This document shows, piece by piece, positions 15,831-25,005 of a stretch of 64,000 nucleotides of DNA (positions are counted from its first letter, which is position 1; the number at the start of each line of letters is the position of its first letter). The stretch is from Sinorhizobium sp. B11. GTDB lineage: Bacteria; Pseudomonadota; Alphaproteobacteria; Rhizobiales; Rhizobiaceae. Below the pieces are notes generated by a model. It was given only the letters and a program-made list of their open reading frames with translations. It was not told the origin of the DNA and did no database searches. The translations under genes were made by a program, and so were the position numbers. The stretch is from positions 1,240,001 through 1,304,000 of the forward strand of contig CP091033.1 of assembly GCA_039725955.1 (NCBI GenBank), in the 5' to 3' direction.

Positions 15831-17216
15831 TCAATGGAAGGTCGGCGGCTCGAAAACCGACATGACCTGCTTGATCATCTCGCTGTAGCGATCCTCGAAA
15901 GTCGCGCCGTCGAACCGGCTGAGGTCATAACAGCCGAGCGGGTTTTCGAGATCGTTGAGCAGACACTTGTTGCAGTAGGTGCATTCCTTCTCCGGGCCGT
16001 TGGCCTCGGCGAGGATCTTCGGCAGATCGTTGTTGGCGACCAGCGGGCGGGCCATGCTGACGCCGTCGCAGGCTTTCGAACGGATGGCCTCGGCGATCCT
16101 GTCGGCATGCTGGAACCCGCCGGTACAGAGCACCTTGATCGCAGGGTCGATCTTGCCGATCGCTTCGGAAACGGCGCGCGCATAATCGAGATTGATGCCC
16201 TCGATGACCTTGCCGCGACGCCAGCGCCAGAGCGCCTGGAAGGCGCGTCCCAGCAGGGGATTGGAAAAGATCGCATAATTCATCGGCGCTCGCGTGCCTT
16301 GCGAGAGCATGCCGTCGTACCAGCGATGCAGGTCGTTCAGCGGCAGGTCGCCGGCCGGATTGCGCGGATGCGGAAAGGTCGAGCCGCTGGAGACATGAAA
16401 GGAGTCGACGCCCTTGCCCCCGTCGAGCAGCATCGTGCAGATCTTGACGGTCTCGTCGAGCGTGTTGCCCTTTTTTATCCAGGGATAGAGCCAGTCATTG
16501 TGGTCAACGCCGTTGATCTTCATCTGCAAATGAAAGTCCTGGCCAACCTCGCGGCGGATCGCCCTGACGATCTCGAGCACGAAACGCGCCCTCCCCTCCC
16601 AGCCGCCGCCATATTCATCCGTCCGGTCGTTGATGCCGGAACTCAGGAACTGCGTCAGTAGATAGCCGTTGGCGCCGTGAAGTTCGACACCGTCGAGCCC
16701 TGCCTCGCGTGCGCGCCGCGCCCCTTGCGCGAACTGCTCAACAACCTCGGCGATCTCGGGTTTCGTCATCGCCTGGGCGAGCAGTCCATGGAAGTAATCG
16801 CTCTTGTTGGTCGAGCTCAGGCCCCTATTGAACAGGTTTTCGACGCCGCCCATGTCCTGCTGGCGGCCGGAATGGCTGAGCTGCATGATGAACCGACAGT
16901 CATGGCTGTGGACGCGGTGGCCGACCTCCCGCCAGAACGGGATCTTGTCGTCGTCGTCGATCATCGCGTAACGCACGAGGATACGGCCGCGCACGGAGAC
17001 CGGGGTAAAGGATGAAATGATGCAGCCGATCCCGCCGCGCGCGAACTTCTCCTCCCAGTTCAGCCGGGCATTGCCGCCGTGGCCGTTATAGTCGTCGAAC
17101 TGGCCTGATATGTTGGATCGAAAGAGCCGGTTCTTGACCCTCAACGAGCGAAATTTCAGCTCGTTGAAGATGAGGGTCGTGTTATCGGCGTGTGTGAACT
17201 GGCTATCTGGGTGCAT
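15831..17216 (-). CDS. NADH:flavin oxidoreductase, old yellow enzyme family
   Basis: A 461-residue TIM-barrel flavoprotein. Family blocks are visible in order: FNELKFRSLRVKNRLF near the N-terminus, MQLSHSGRQ, the DGVELHGANGYLLTQFLS core with NDRTDEYGG, and VLCTGGF...DGVSMARPLVANNDLP. Near the C-terminus CTYCNKC plus a later cysteine (GCYD) forms a CX2CX2CX10C arrangement like the iron-sulfur ligands of 2,4-dienoyl-CoA reductase-type enzymes, but without their second domain. I chose the ATG at 17216 (GGAAGG six bases upstream) over an earlier in-frame ATG. It is the first gene of the cytochrome/GMC operon and probably reduces an activated C=C bond or feeds electrons; the substrate is unknown. 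Confidence 0.85.
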   Translation of the reverse strand: MHPDSQFTHADNTTLIFNELKFRSLRVKNRLFRSNISGQFDDYNGHGGNARLNWEEKFARGGIGCIISSFTPVSVRGRILVRYAMIDDDDKIPFWREVGHRVHSHDCRFIMQLSHSGRQQDMGGVENLFNRGLSSTNKSDYFHGLLAQAMTKPEIAEVVEQFAQGARRAREAGLDGVELHGANGYLLTQFLSSGINDRTDEYGGGWEGRARFVLEIVRAIRREVGQDFHLQMKINGVDHNDWLYPWIKKGNTLDETVKICTMLLDGGKGVDSFHVSSGSTFPHPRNPAGDLPLNDLHRWYDGMLSQGTRAPMNYAIFSNPLLGRAFQALWRWRRGKVIEGINLDYARAVSEAIGKIDPAIKVLCTGGFQHADRIAEAIRSKACDGVSMARPLVANNDLPKILAEANGPEKECTYCNKCLLNDLENPLGCYDLSRFDGATFEDRYSEMIKQVMSVFEPPTFH

Positions 17217-17724
17217 GCAGGGCCTTCCGAATGACGAGCAACAGGAAAACAAAAAGCCGAAATGCAATGCGAGGTTTATAACCCCCAAGTGTTATGGACG
17301 GTAATGCAATCTAATGTAGTTTGCAAATGGATTTCGGTACCGCCCATCGCAGCAATCGGCGCCCCCATAGGTATTAGAGGACGAAGCCGCAGGCACTTAC
17401 ATTCACAACGTTGGTCGTGTCCGGCATGACCGTAAGCTGCGCATTTCATGTCGAAGTATTTGCGTTCGCTTCAGAAGCGGTAGCACGTTCTGCAAGAGAA
17501 GCCGCAGCCGGTTCGGAGGTATTGAGCGCCTATATCGCCAACCATTTCGCCTCGACGCCTGCATCGTCGCGCATTCACGCGGCCTCGATCTGAGGCGGAT
17601 ATCGCTTGACAAAATCCGACGACTGACTTTACTTAAACTTGCAATTTTTCTTCATGACATGGATTAGATGAACGCGTGCCGGCCGTGCACGCATGTCGAT
17701 TCAGGTCGTCTGGCGGGGGCTGGA
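17217..17724. other. Divergent intergenic region, no gene recognised
   Basis: About 500 bases between the flavin reductase (minus) and the exported protein (plus). Short open frames here have no supporting ribosome site or family resemblance. A candidate promoter is noted separately; otherwise I see no clear regulatory palindrome. Confidence 0.5.
17606..17635 (+). promoter_or_regulatory. Candidate sigma-70-type promoter
   Basis: A perfect TTGACA (17606-17611) is followed after 18 bases by TACTTA (17630-17635), about 90 bases upstream of the exported-protein start. The -35 match is good and the -10 is weak. Confidence 0.35.
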
Positions 17725-19458
17725 ATGCGGAAGTTGCTTGTGATTTTCTTCCTGTTCTTCGCGATGTGTGGAGGCGCTGGCGCTCAACAGACGTGCCAGG
17801 GCCAAGGCAGCGCGTCGTGGCGTGGTCTGAATATAAACCAGACAAGCTGCGACAACTGGAACGGCGGCTTTATCCCTCAAGCCGGCGAATACTACGCCGC
17901 TTTGACGTTCCGTTTCGAACTTAAGTCGAGACCGCCGGGATCGCGAAGCACCGCGTCGATCGGCGCGATGTTCAAGCGGATTTTCACGTCGGCTGACACC
18001 GATGAAATCACGATTTCGGTGGCACCGCGGTTGGGTAGCTACGTATCGACCGAGCGTCCAATCTATTCTTACATGGCCAACAACACCGAGCGCACGTTCG
18101 GCACCAATAGCGATTTTGAGTTCAGCACGCCGTATATACGCTACGACAACGACCCTCTGAGCTTCGTCCTGAAGGCCCGCGCGACGACCAAGGCGAACTT
18201 CGATGTGAAAGCCCTGCTGGATCGCGTTAAGCCACTCATAGACGTCGCCGGAGGAGGAGTTATTTCGGAGGCGGCAAAACCCGCGCTGGACGCGGCGACC
18301 GAAATTACCGACAGCATTCTCACCTCTTACTATAGCTTCGAAGAGTCATCGAACGCGACCTTCGGTTTCGCCGAGAGATCGCGTGACGGTGTGATCAAAC
18401 GCGTTCTCGTCCTCACCACTCCGCAAGGCGATGATGAGGTGGGCACTCTGACCGCAACTGTAAAGTTCCGGAGGTCGATGGTCGCCGGCAACGACATAGG
18501 TTGGAGCGAGCTAACCCGGGATCTGCCCGCACCGGACTATTCGAACGTCAATACGAATATGCTGTCGATCCAAATGCCGGCAATCGGGGATCAGAAGAAC
18601 ACCCTGTTCTCCAGCCTTGCCGCGGATGACGATAAACGCGCGATGCTTTCGAAAGTCGCATATGGAACAGGCCCGATCGTCGAAAACGACTGCCGGCAGC
18701 TTCGGCAGACAATTTTCAGCAATTTCGGCTTTAATGACATCGACACGCTCCGGACAATCTACGAATTGCTGGAAATGGGCGGCAGGCAGGACCTCTATAC
18801 CCGCGGCTCCAGGACGTGCTTCCAGGGACGTGATTGGAACAAGTTATCGGACTTCAAGATAATTCCCGACGATCTTGAGGTACTTCCGGATAAAAGGCTG
18901 ATCGATTATTTCGCGACGGGCTTGCGTCTCGGCTTCAAGCCAAATTCGATCTACCTGGAACAGATTGCCGATAATCTCGAGCAGGTCGAGGACAATACCG
19001 GAGAAGCCGTGCTTTCCTGCACGGGCGTCAACAAGTCGAGAACGGAAGTCGCCGCCTGCCTGGACGGGTTCAGGCTCAATCGATACTCCGTCACCTCAGC
19101 AGAACAGAGCCCGATCACAATTGTAGCCACACGTCGGAGCCAGATACTGGACGCTTTGGCAAACGTCGCCACCGAACCTCCGATCGTGCCCGCGTCAGGT
19201 TCGGCCACAGGCTCGCAAAGCAACACGTCGACGACAACATCGATGACGGACGCAAAGGCAGCGGCGAAAATCCCCGATCACATTTACCGCTTTCTACTCT
19301 TCTACGACGGAAACAAGAGAATACGGCAGATCACACTGGAGAAAGCCAGGCGGGAGAACGTCGGATCTGACCTGGTCGAACAGCTATCCTTTCCCTGTTG
19401 GATTGCTGCTGCCGGCCAAAGTCAGTCCTGTGCCGATATTCCTGCCGACCAGCGTTAA
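17725..19458 (+). CDS. Exported protein of unknown function
   Basis: A 577-residue protein with a convincing signal peptide (MRKLLVIFFLFFAMCGGAGA) and a mature region starting QQTCQGQGSASW. I use the ATG at 17725 because it begins the signal peptide and follows a purine-rich GGGGGCTGGA; the frame is open 19 codons further upstream, but that extension would bury the signal. I recognise no domain. The protein has several scattered cysteines (two near the mature N-terminus) and a low-complexity Ser/Thr-rich stretch around 480-500 (GSATGSQSNTSTTTSMT). The protease/hydrolase fusion gene follows 118 bases downstream in the same direction, so the two may act together, for example as an exported substrate, inhibitor or partner. 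That link is inference only. Confidence 0.7.
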   Translation: MRKLLVIFFLFFAMCGGAGAQQTCQGQGSASWRGLNINQTSCDNWNGGFIPQAGEYYAALTFRFELKSRPPGSRSTASIGAMFKRIFTSADTDEITISVAPRLGSYVSTERPIYSYMANNTERTFGTNSDFEFSTPYIRYDNDPLSFVLKARATTKANFDVKALLDRVKPLIDVAGGGVISEAAKPALDAATEITDSILTSYYSFEESSNATFGFAERSRDGVIKRVLVLTTPQGDDEVGTLTATVKFRRSMVAGNDIGWSELTRDLPAPDYSNVNTNMLSIQMPAIGDQKNTLFSSLAADDDKRAMLSKVAYGTGPIVENDCRQLRQTIFSNFGFNDIDTLRTIYELLEMGGRQDLYTRGSRTCFQGRDWNKLSDFKIIPDDLEVLPDKRLIDYFATGLRLGFKPNSIYLEQIADNLEQVEDNTGEAVLSCTGVNKSRTEVAACLDGFRLNRYSVTSAEQSPITIVATRRSQILDALANVATEPPIVPASGSATGSQSNTSTTTSMTDAKAAAKIPDHIYRFLLFYDGNKRIRQITLEKARRENVGSDLVEQLSFPCWIAAAGQSQSCADIPADQR

Positions 19459-19576
19459 TCTCGTCGCGGAACGACTGATAATCGACGCGAAGAGCCCTGC
19501 GATCGGTCGATGCTGACGATCCCGACGGATCTGCTTTTCCTCTCATAATCACTCGTCTCAGCACCGGAGGTCCAGC

Positions 19577-21535
19577 ATGCCAACGTCCAAGAAAGACCCA
19601 GCACGCACATTCGATGCGTTACCGGACACAATAGACTTTCGAGATACGATCTTCATACCAACGCTGGTCCGTGTCCCGGCGAAATCGGACCTGCAGGCAT
19701 ATCGTAACTTCAAGATCCCGATCCTGGATCAAGGAAGCGAGGGAGCGTGTACGGGGTTCGGTCTCGCGACCGTGGCGAATTACCTGCTGAGAGCAAGAGG
19801 CCAGAATCCAACCGCGGACGAAGTCAGCGCGTGGATGCTGTATGCGATGGCAAAGCGCTACGACGAATGGCCCGGCGAGAATTACAACGGCTCGAGCGCG
19901 CGCGGCGCGATGAAAGGCTGGTTCAAACATGGCCTCTGTGCTTACGCACTCTGGAAGGAGCGAGACCCTGACCCGACCCTCGAAGAAAAACGGTCGGCAG
20001 ATGCTTTGGCCCGGCCGCTTGGAGCTTACTTCCGGGTCAATCATAAAGACCTGGTGTCGATGCACGCCGCGATTTCCGAGACCGGAATATTATATGCCAC
20101 CTCACGCGTACACGACGGCTGGCAAGCGGTGAAGTCTGGCGACGAGAACATCGAGTACCGTCCCGGTGTGATCGGTGGACACGCCTTCGCCATCGTCGGT
20201 TTCGACAGGCGCGGTTTCTGGATCCAGAACAGCTGGGGCGACAAATGGGGCACGGGCGGGCTCGCGAATCTCTCCTATGCCGACTGGCTTGCAAACGGCT
20301 CGGATGTCTGGGTCGCCGCTCTCGGTGCGCCCGTCGATCTTACCTCCTCCCTGGCGACCGCCAATATGCGTGCCAACGCTCCGCGAAGCTACGAGAGCCA
20401 GATCTACGCCGATCTGAGGCCGTACATCATAACCTCAAAGAACGACGGAGTTCTGGACGACAAGGGCACCTATGGTCTGACGTCGGAGGGGTTGAAGACG
20501 CTCGTTACGGAGCGGATGCCCGCGGCGATGAAATCCTGGAAGCGGAAAAGGGTACTCTTGTACGCCCACGGTGGCCTCGTTGGTCAGGACGGCGCAATTC
20601 AAACGGTGTCGAGCAATCTCGCGCCGTTGCTGCAGTCGCAGGTTTATCCTTTATCTTTCATCTGGCGCTCGGACGCGTGGACGACGATCGAGAACATTCT
20701 GCGCGATGCCGTCGGACGCCGCCGTGACGAGGACGTTCTCGACCGGGCCAAGGACTTCATGCTCGATCGGCTTGACGACACACTCGAAGTGCTTGCGAGG
20801 AATCTGGGCGGGAAGGCTCTTTGGGACGAGATGAAGGAGAACGCACTCCTGGCTACCAGCAACAAGAACGGCTCGGCAAGGCTCGTCGGTGATCACCTTA
20901 TCGACCTGTATAAAGCTGGAAAAATCGATGAGATTCACCTGGTCGGTCACAGCGCCGGATCGATATTTCACGCCCCGTTGGTCGAGAAGTTCGCCGCGGC
21001 GAAAGTCCCGATCAAAAGCTTGAACCTCTGGGCTCCGGCCTGCACGATCGAACTTTTCAAAAAGGCGTATCTTCCTGCAATAAAAAGCAAGGCGATCGAA
21101 GAATTCGATCTCTATACGCTGGACGACGCAACGGAACAGGATGACGACTGCGCCCAGATCTATCATAAGTCGCTGCTCTATCTCGTCAGCAACGCATTCG
21201 AAAAATCCCCGCACATCCCCGCCATACGGCCCGGAATTCCGTTGTTGGGTCTGGCGAAGGATGTGGACGCATCCCAGGCATCCATATTCGACGGAGACCG
21301 CCTCCGGTGGCTCCTTGCGCCAGGCGGCGCAAGCGACGCCAGACATCACGGCGATTTCGACAACGACAAGGCAACTTTGATGTCGACGTTACAGCGCATT
21401 CTCGGCACATCCGTATCTCGGGTGGCGGAGGATTCGCTCAGGAAGACCCGGTTCGCGTCGAACGTTCAGAAGAAGGAGTTCAGAAGGCAACTGGAGCGCA
21501 AGCTCGCCAGCGATGCTGCCGTCACAAAGTATTGA
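19577..21535 (+). CDS. Papain-like cysteine protease fused to an alpha/beta hydrolase
   Basis: A 652-residue two-domain protein. Residues 40-250 form a papain (C1) peptidase domain with oxyanion Gln52 and Cys58 (ILDQGSEGACTGFG), His202 (GGHAFAIVGFD) and Asn218 (WIQNSWGDKWG), all catalytic positions intact. Residues 320-600 look like an alpha/beta hydrolase: strand VLLYAHGGL, then nucleophile elbow GHSAGS with Ser459, and a late DARHHGDFDND that could supply the His. The start ATG follows GGAGGTCCAGC. There is no signal peptide or pro-region, so it probably acts in the cytoplasm or is exported by a non-Sec route. The fusion is unusual; possible roles are effector, toxin, or modification and cleavage of a peptide-lipid substrate. 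Function unknown. Confidence 0.82.
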   Translation: MPTSKKDPARTFDALPDTIDFRDTIFIPTLVRVPAKSDLQAYRNFKIPILDQGSEGACTGFGLATVANYLLRARGQNPTADEVSAWMLYAMAKRYDEWPGENYNGSSARGAMKGWFKHGLCAYALWKERDPDPTLEEKRSADALARPLGAYFRVNHKDLVSMHAAISETGILYATSRVHDGWQAVKSGDENIEYRPGVIGGHAFAIVGFDRRGFWIQNSWGDKWGTGGLANLSYADWLANGSDVWVAALGAPVDLTSSLATANMRANAPRSYESQIYADLRPYIITSKNDGVLDDKGTYGLTSEGLKTLVTERMPAAMKSWKRKRVLLYAHGGLVGQDGAIQTVSSNLAPLLQSQVYPLSFIWRSDAWTTIENILRDAVGRRRDEDVLDRAKDFMLDRLDDTLEVLARNLGGKALWDEMKENALLATSNKNGSARLVGDHLIDLYKAGKIDEIHLVGHSAGSIFHAPLVEKFAAAKVPIKSLNLWAPACTIELFKKAYLPAIKSKAIEEFDLYTLDDATEQDDDCAQIYHKSLLYLVSNAFEKSPHIPAIRPGIPLLGLAKDVDASQASIFDGDRLRWLLAPGGASDARHHGDFDNDKATLMSTLQRILGTSVSRVAEDSLRKTRFASNVQKKEFRRQLERKLASDAAVTKY

Positions 21536-21658
21536 AGATGTTGTGGACCCAAAGTCGGCAATCGCGCTCGGCCTGTGGGGCTGATTTGCTGGCATCGCGT
21601 GGGCGATGTCAGCTCACCACGCATAGCCTTCGGGTACACAGCGCGTATCAGCTCTTCT

Positions 21659-22306
21659 TCAGCTGGAATGGTAGCGGCCGAGTTCGTTCATGGCGTGCGT
21701 CACCATTTCCATCAGTTCCTCCGACGTGGCCCCGTCACGCGCCTGGACGGACATGCCCTGTACGATTGCGCCGAGAAAACGCGCCAATGATCTTGCATTC
21801 GTGTCGGGGCGAAGCTCCCCATCCGCTATTCCGCTCTCGATACGCGCTGTGAAGGCATCGAGCGTCTGCTGGCGAAGCGAAGACACATGATAGGCAATAT
21901 CTTCGTTTTCCGAGGCACAGTTCAGCACGGCCGTGGAAATCATGCAGCCTTTCGGGTGATCGGGGGCCGTAAAGATCATCGCCGAATTTATCAGGAAACG
22001 TTCGAAGGCGGAAAACGTATCAATCTGTTCCCTCAACGGATTGCCCGGATAGGGCCGGGGCATACGGCGATATTGGTCAAGAGCCTCCCGGTAGAGGTCC
22101 GCCTTGGACTGAAACGCCGCATAGAGGCTTTGCGGCGTGATGCCCATGGATGCCGTGAGATCGGCGATCGACGAGCCGTCGTAACCATGCTCCCAGAATA
22201 CGTCGCGCGCCGCCGCTAGCACCGTCTCGCGATCGAAAGCCGGCGGGCGGCCACGCTTGCGTGCAATGGATTCTTTATCGCTATCCTTATTTTTCACAAC
22301 GATCAC
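21659..22306 (-). CDS. TetR/AcrR-family transcriptional regulator
   Basis: A 215-residue one-domain repressor-type protein. The N-terminal helix-turn-helix region runs GRPPAFDRETVLAAARDVFW through SIADLTASMGITPQSLYAAF, a textbook TetR DNA-binding domain. The C-terminal ligand domain includes DHPKGCMISTAVLNCASEN, as found in the subgroup often annotated TetR_C_16-like. It is divergent from the serine hydrolase gene at 22372 with only 65 bases between the start codons, so it probably controls that gene and itself from overlapping promoters. No obvious long palindrome was seen in this short gap. The ligand is unknown. Confidence 0.88.
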   Translation of the reverse strand: MIVVKNKDSDKESIARKRGRPPAFDRETVLAAARDVFWEHGYDGSSIADLTASMGITPQSLYAAFQSKADLYREALDQYRRMPRPYPGNPLREQIDTFSAFERFLINSAMIFTAPDHPKGCMISTAVLNCASENEDIAYHVSSLRQQTLDAFTARIESGIADGELRPDTNARSLARFLGAIVQGMSVQARDGATSEELMEMVTHAMNELGRYHSS

Positions 22307-22371
22307 TCTAGAAATAAAAATCGGTTCGGGTTATTCAGGAACGACCATTGTGATATAGGAGGTTTGGTCAC

Positions 22372-23532
22372 ATGAGTCTCCCTCTCGAAACTGCTGTTGC
22401 AGACAATTCCCTGGCTGAAAGCCTCGACGCCGTCATCGATCACACGCTCTTCGAAAGGCGGCTCGTGGGTGCGGTCGTTCTCGTTGCTCGGCATGGCGAA
22501 CTTGTCTACCACCGCGCTGCCGGCCTGGCCGACCGCGAGGCGAACCGCGCCATGACCGAGGATACGATCTTCCGCCTGGCATCGGTAACGAAGCCGATCG
22601 TTGCGATTGCAGCCATGCGTCTAGTCGAACAGGGGCTAATCGAACTGGACGATCCGGTGACGAGATGGCTGCCGGATTTCCGGCCGCGTCTCGCGGACGG
22701 CAACGAACCGGTGATCCTTATCCGCGATCTCCTGACGCATACGGCGGGTCTGACCTACGGGTTCACGGAGGAAAATGGCCCCTATGTTCGTGCTGGCGTT
22801 TCCGACGGGCTGGCGGAGCCCGGTCTGTCTCTGGCCGAAAACCTCCGGCGTATCGCAAGCGCGCCCCTGCTCTTCACGCCGGGCACAAACTGGCAATATT
22901 CGCTGTCGATGGACGTCATCGGCGGTGTCATCGAAAAGCAAACCGGCACGAGGCTTGGCGAGGCGATCGAAAGGCTTGTGACCGGCCCGCTTGGGCTACG
23001 CGACACCGCGTTCCACATTACTGACCGCGAGAGACTGGCGGCGGCCTATAAGAACGCTTCGCCCGAGCCCGCGCGCATGGGAGCGGAAGCATCCGTCGTG
23101 GCATTGACCGGAACGGTGAAGTTTGCGCCAGACCGCATCTTCGATCCCGAGTCCTATCATTCCGGCGGTGCCGGCATGGCAGGAACGGCGCATGAGGTGC
23201 TCGCGATACTGGAGACAATCCGTAAAGGCGGTGCACCGCTTCTTTCCGAGGAGACGGTGGACCTTATGACCCGCGACCAGGCGCACGGCGTGCGCCAGCC
23301 GCTGGACCCCGGAATCGGCTTCGGTTTCGGATGGGCCGTGGTCACCGATCCCGTCGCCGCGCAGGCACCATGGTCAAAGGGCACCTATCGCTGGGGCGGG
23401 GTTTATGGTCACAGCTGGTTCGTGGATCCACAGAAGGAACTGACGGTCGTGGCGCTGACCAATACTGCACTGGAGGGCATGTGGGGGCAGTTCACCGTCG
23501 ACCTGCGCAATACCATTTACGGCGCCCTCTGA
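22372..23532 (+). CDS. Beta-lactamase-fold serine hydrolase (class C/esterase type)
   Basis: A 386-residue serine hydrolase of the beta-lactamase/penicillin-binding-protein-like family. The active-site SxxK motif is S71-V-T-K74 (FRLASVTKPIVA), followed by the expected RDLLTHTAGLTYGF block and a tyrosine motif region NWQYSLSMDVIGGVIE. The late GGVYGHSWFVDPQ segment takes the place of the usual HTG/KTG motif. There is no signal peptide, which favours a cytoplasmic esterase (EstB-like) over a periplasmic beta-lactamase. RBS AGGAGG precedes the ATG by ten bases. The divergent TetR gene probably regulates it. The substrate is unknown. Confidence 0.87.
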   Translation: MSLPLETAVADNSLAESLDAVIDHTLFERRLVGAVVLVARHGELVYHRAAGLADREANRAMTEDTIFRLASVTKPIVAIAAMRLVEQGLIELDDPVTRWLPDFRPRLADGNEPVILIRDLLTHTAGLTYGFTEENGPYVRAGVSDGLAEPGLSLAENLRRIASAPLLFTPGTNWQYSLSMDVIGGVIEKQTGTRLGEAIERLVTGPLGLRDTAFHITDRERLAAAYKNASPEPARMGAEASVVALTGTVKFAPDRIFDPESYHSGGAGMAGTAHEVLAILETIRKGGAPLLSEETVDLMTRDQAHGVRQPLDPGIGFGFGWAVVTDPVAAQAPWSKGTYRWGGVYGHSWFVDPQKELTVVALTNTALEGMWGQFTVDLRNTIYGAL

Positions 23533-23964
23533 TCTCGTATCCGCTCTAGCGAACACGAGAAGCCCTTGCGCTGGTCTGATTGACTGGCGCAATTCAGGGA
23601 TCGTAGCAAACAGCAATTCGGACACGGACCTGCCTCGGCGGCATTGCACCGGGCGCCGGCGGCGCGCTGCCGGCGGACTGGCCGTTGGTTGCGGGGATAT
23701 CGAGTGATGGCGAGTTCCCCTGAAAAAGGAACAAGCGGTCGCGGGGCAGCGGGTACAACTTCTCCATCGAACTGCTATGCCGAAGCTCCTGCTACTCCCA
23801 CTAATATTACTATTTACTAATTGAGATTCTGGTATACCGTCGGAGGGCGATCGGCACCCATGCCAGACGTCGCCTTGCGACAGGCCCTTGGAGGGGGCGC
23901 GCGCATTCGGCCGACCGTAAGTCGCGAACGGGCCCTCGCAATTGCGGCCTTCGGGAGGAGTATT
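23533..23964. other. Intergenic region upstream of second sugar transporter, no gene recognised
   Basis: About 430 bases. It contains an AT-rich patch around 23795-23825 that could hold the promoter of the downstream transporter operon. An open frame reaches upstream from the binding protein gene to 23821, but the signal peptide and ribosome site place the true start at 23965. No regulator gene lies next to this operon. Confidence 0.5.
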
Positions 23965-24930
23965 ATGAAACAAATGAAACGCAAGAATGCTGCCTTGTTT
24001 TTCGCCGGGTTGATGCTGAGCGTGGTGCCTCTGGCTGCATCCCACGCTGCCGACAAGCCGACGCTCGCATTCGTCGTCAACGGAGCGTCCGACTTCTGGA
24101 AAGCCGCCGAGGCGGGGGTGAAAAAGGCGCAGAGCGAAATGCCTGATTACACCATGGAACTCAAATATCCTGAGCAGGCGGCCGTCGCCATTCAGCAGCG
24201 CCTGATGGAAGATCTCGTCAGTGCTGGCGTCAAGGGGATCATGGTTTCCGCCGTCGATCCCAAGACCCAGACGGACGGCCTCAACAAAATCGGCTCGCAG
24301 ACGGCTCTCTTCACCACCGACAGCGACGCACCGAAGACCAATCGCGTCGCCTATATCGGCTCCTCGAACGTTGATGCCGGCAAGCAGGCCGCCGAAATCG
24401 CCAAGAAGGCGATGCCGGACGGCGGCAAATGCATGGGCTTCGTCGGCCTGCTGGGTGCCGATAATGCTCGCGAACGCATCGAAGGCATGAAGGAGGGGCT
24501 CAAGGGCACCAAGATCGAGCTGGTGGACGTTCGCGGGGACGACATCGACCAGACTCGTGCCAAGAAGAACGTCGAGGATGCGCTGGTCGCCAGCCCCGAT
24601 CTGACTTGCATGGTAGGCTTCTATTCCTACAACACGCCGCGCATCTATGAGGCGCTTCGTGACGCAGGCAAGCTTGGCCAGATCACCGTCGTCGGCTTTG
24701 ATGACGACCCGATTACACTTGGGGGCGTCAAAGAAGGCACGATCGCCGCTACCGTCGTCCAGCAGCCGTTCGAATGGGCCTATCAGGGCATGAAACTGAT
24801 GGCCGCCTACCTCAAGGGCGACAAGTCCGGCGTTCCTGCCGACGGCCTGATCATTATCCCCACGGTCATCATCGGCAAGGATGACGTGGACAAATATGCC
24901 GCCAACCTGAAGGCCATGGCCGGAAAATAA
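23965..24930 (+). CDS. Periplasmic sugar-binding protein (RbsB-like)
   Basis: A 321-residue secreted binding protein. The signal peptide has a KQMKRKN basic start and a hydrophobic core ending SHAADKP. The mature protein opens TLAFVVNGASDFWKAAEAGV, and the C-terminal half has the VVGFDDDPITLGGVKEGTI pattern of ribose/galactose-type binding proteins. The start at 23965 follows GGGAGGAG. It should bind a monosaccharide (or similar small polyol) in the periplasm and supply the ATPase and permease encoded downstream. It is distinct in sequence from the first RbsB-like protein at 5361-6329, so the ligand probably differs. A GC-rich stem-loop follows its stop codon. Confidence 0.92.
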   Translation: MKQMKRKNAALFFAGLMLSVVPLAASHAADKPTLAFVVNGASDFWKAAEAGVKKAQSEMPDYTMELKYPEQAAVAIQQRLMEDLVSAGVKGIMVSAVDPKTQTDGLNKIGSQTALFTTDSDAPKTNRVAYIGSSNVDAGKQAAEIAKKAMPDGGKCMGFVGLLGADNARERIEGMKEGLKGTKIELVDVRGDDIDQTRAKKNVEDALVASPDLTCMVGFYSYNTPRIYEALRDAGKLGQITVVGFDDDPITLGGVKEGTIAATVVQQPFEWAYQGMKLMAAYLKGDKSGVPADGLIIIPTVIIGKDDVDKYAANLKAMAGK

Positions 24931-24939
24931 ACCGGCTTC

Positions 24940-24968
24940 GCGGCGGCGGCGGCCCTCGCCGCTGCCGC
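24940..24968 (+). other. Intercistronic GC-rich stem-loop
   Basis: A 12-bp stem (GCGGCGGCGGCG / CGCCGCTGCCGC, one G-U pair) with a five-base loop, ten bases after the binding-protein stop and before the ATPase start. No T-run follows, so it is more likely an mRNA 3'-end stabiliser or partial terminator than a full stop. Confidence 0.65.
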
Positions 24969-25005
24969 TGAATACGTTGACATTACCAGCAGTCATGGGC
25001 AGGCG

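Noticed and set aside
24940..24968. Rho-independent terminator after the second binding protein gene
   Set aside because: The hairpin is strong but has no T-run and the ATPase gene follows at once in the same direction.
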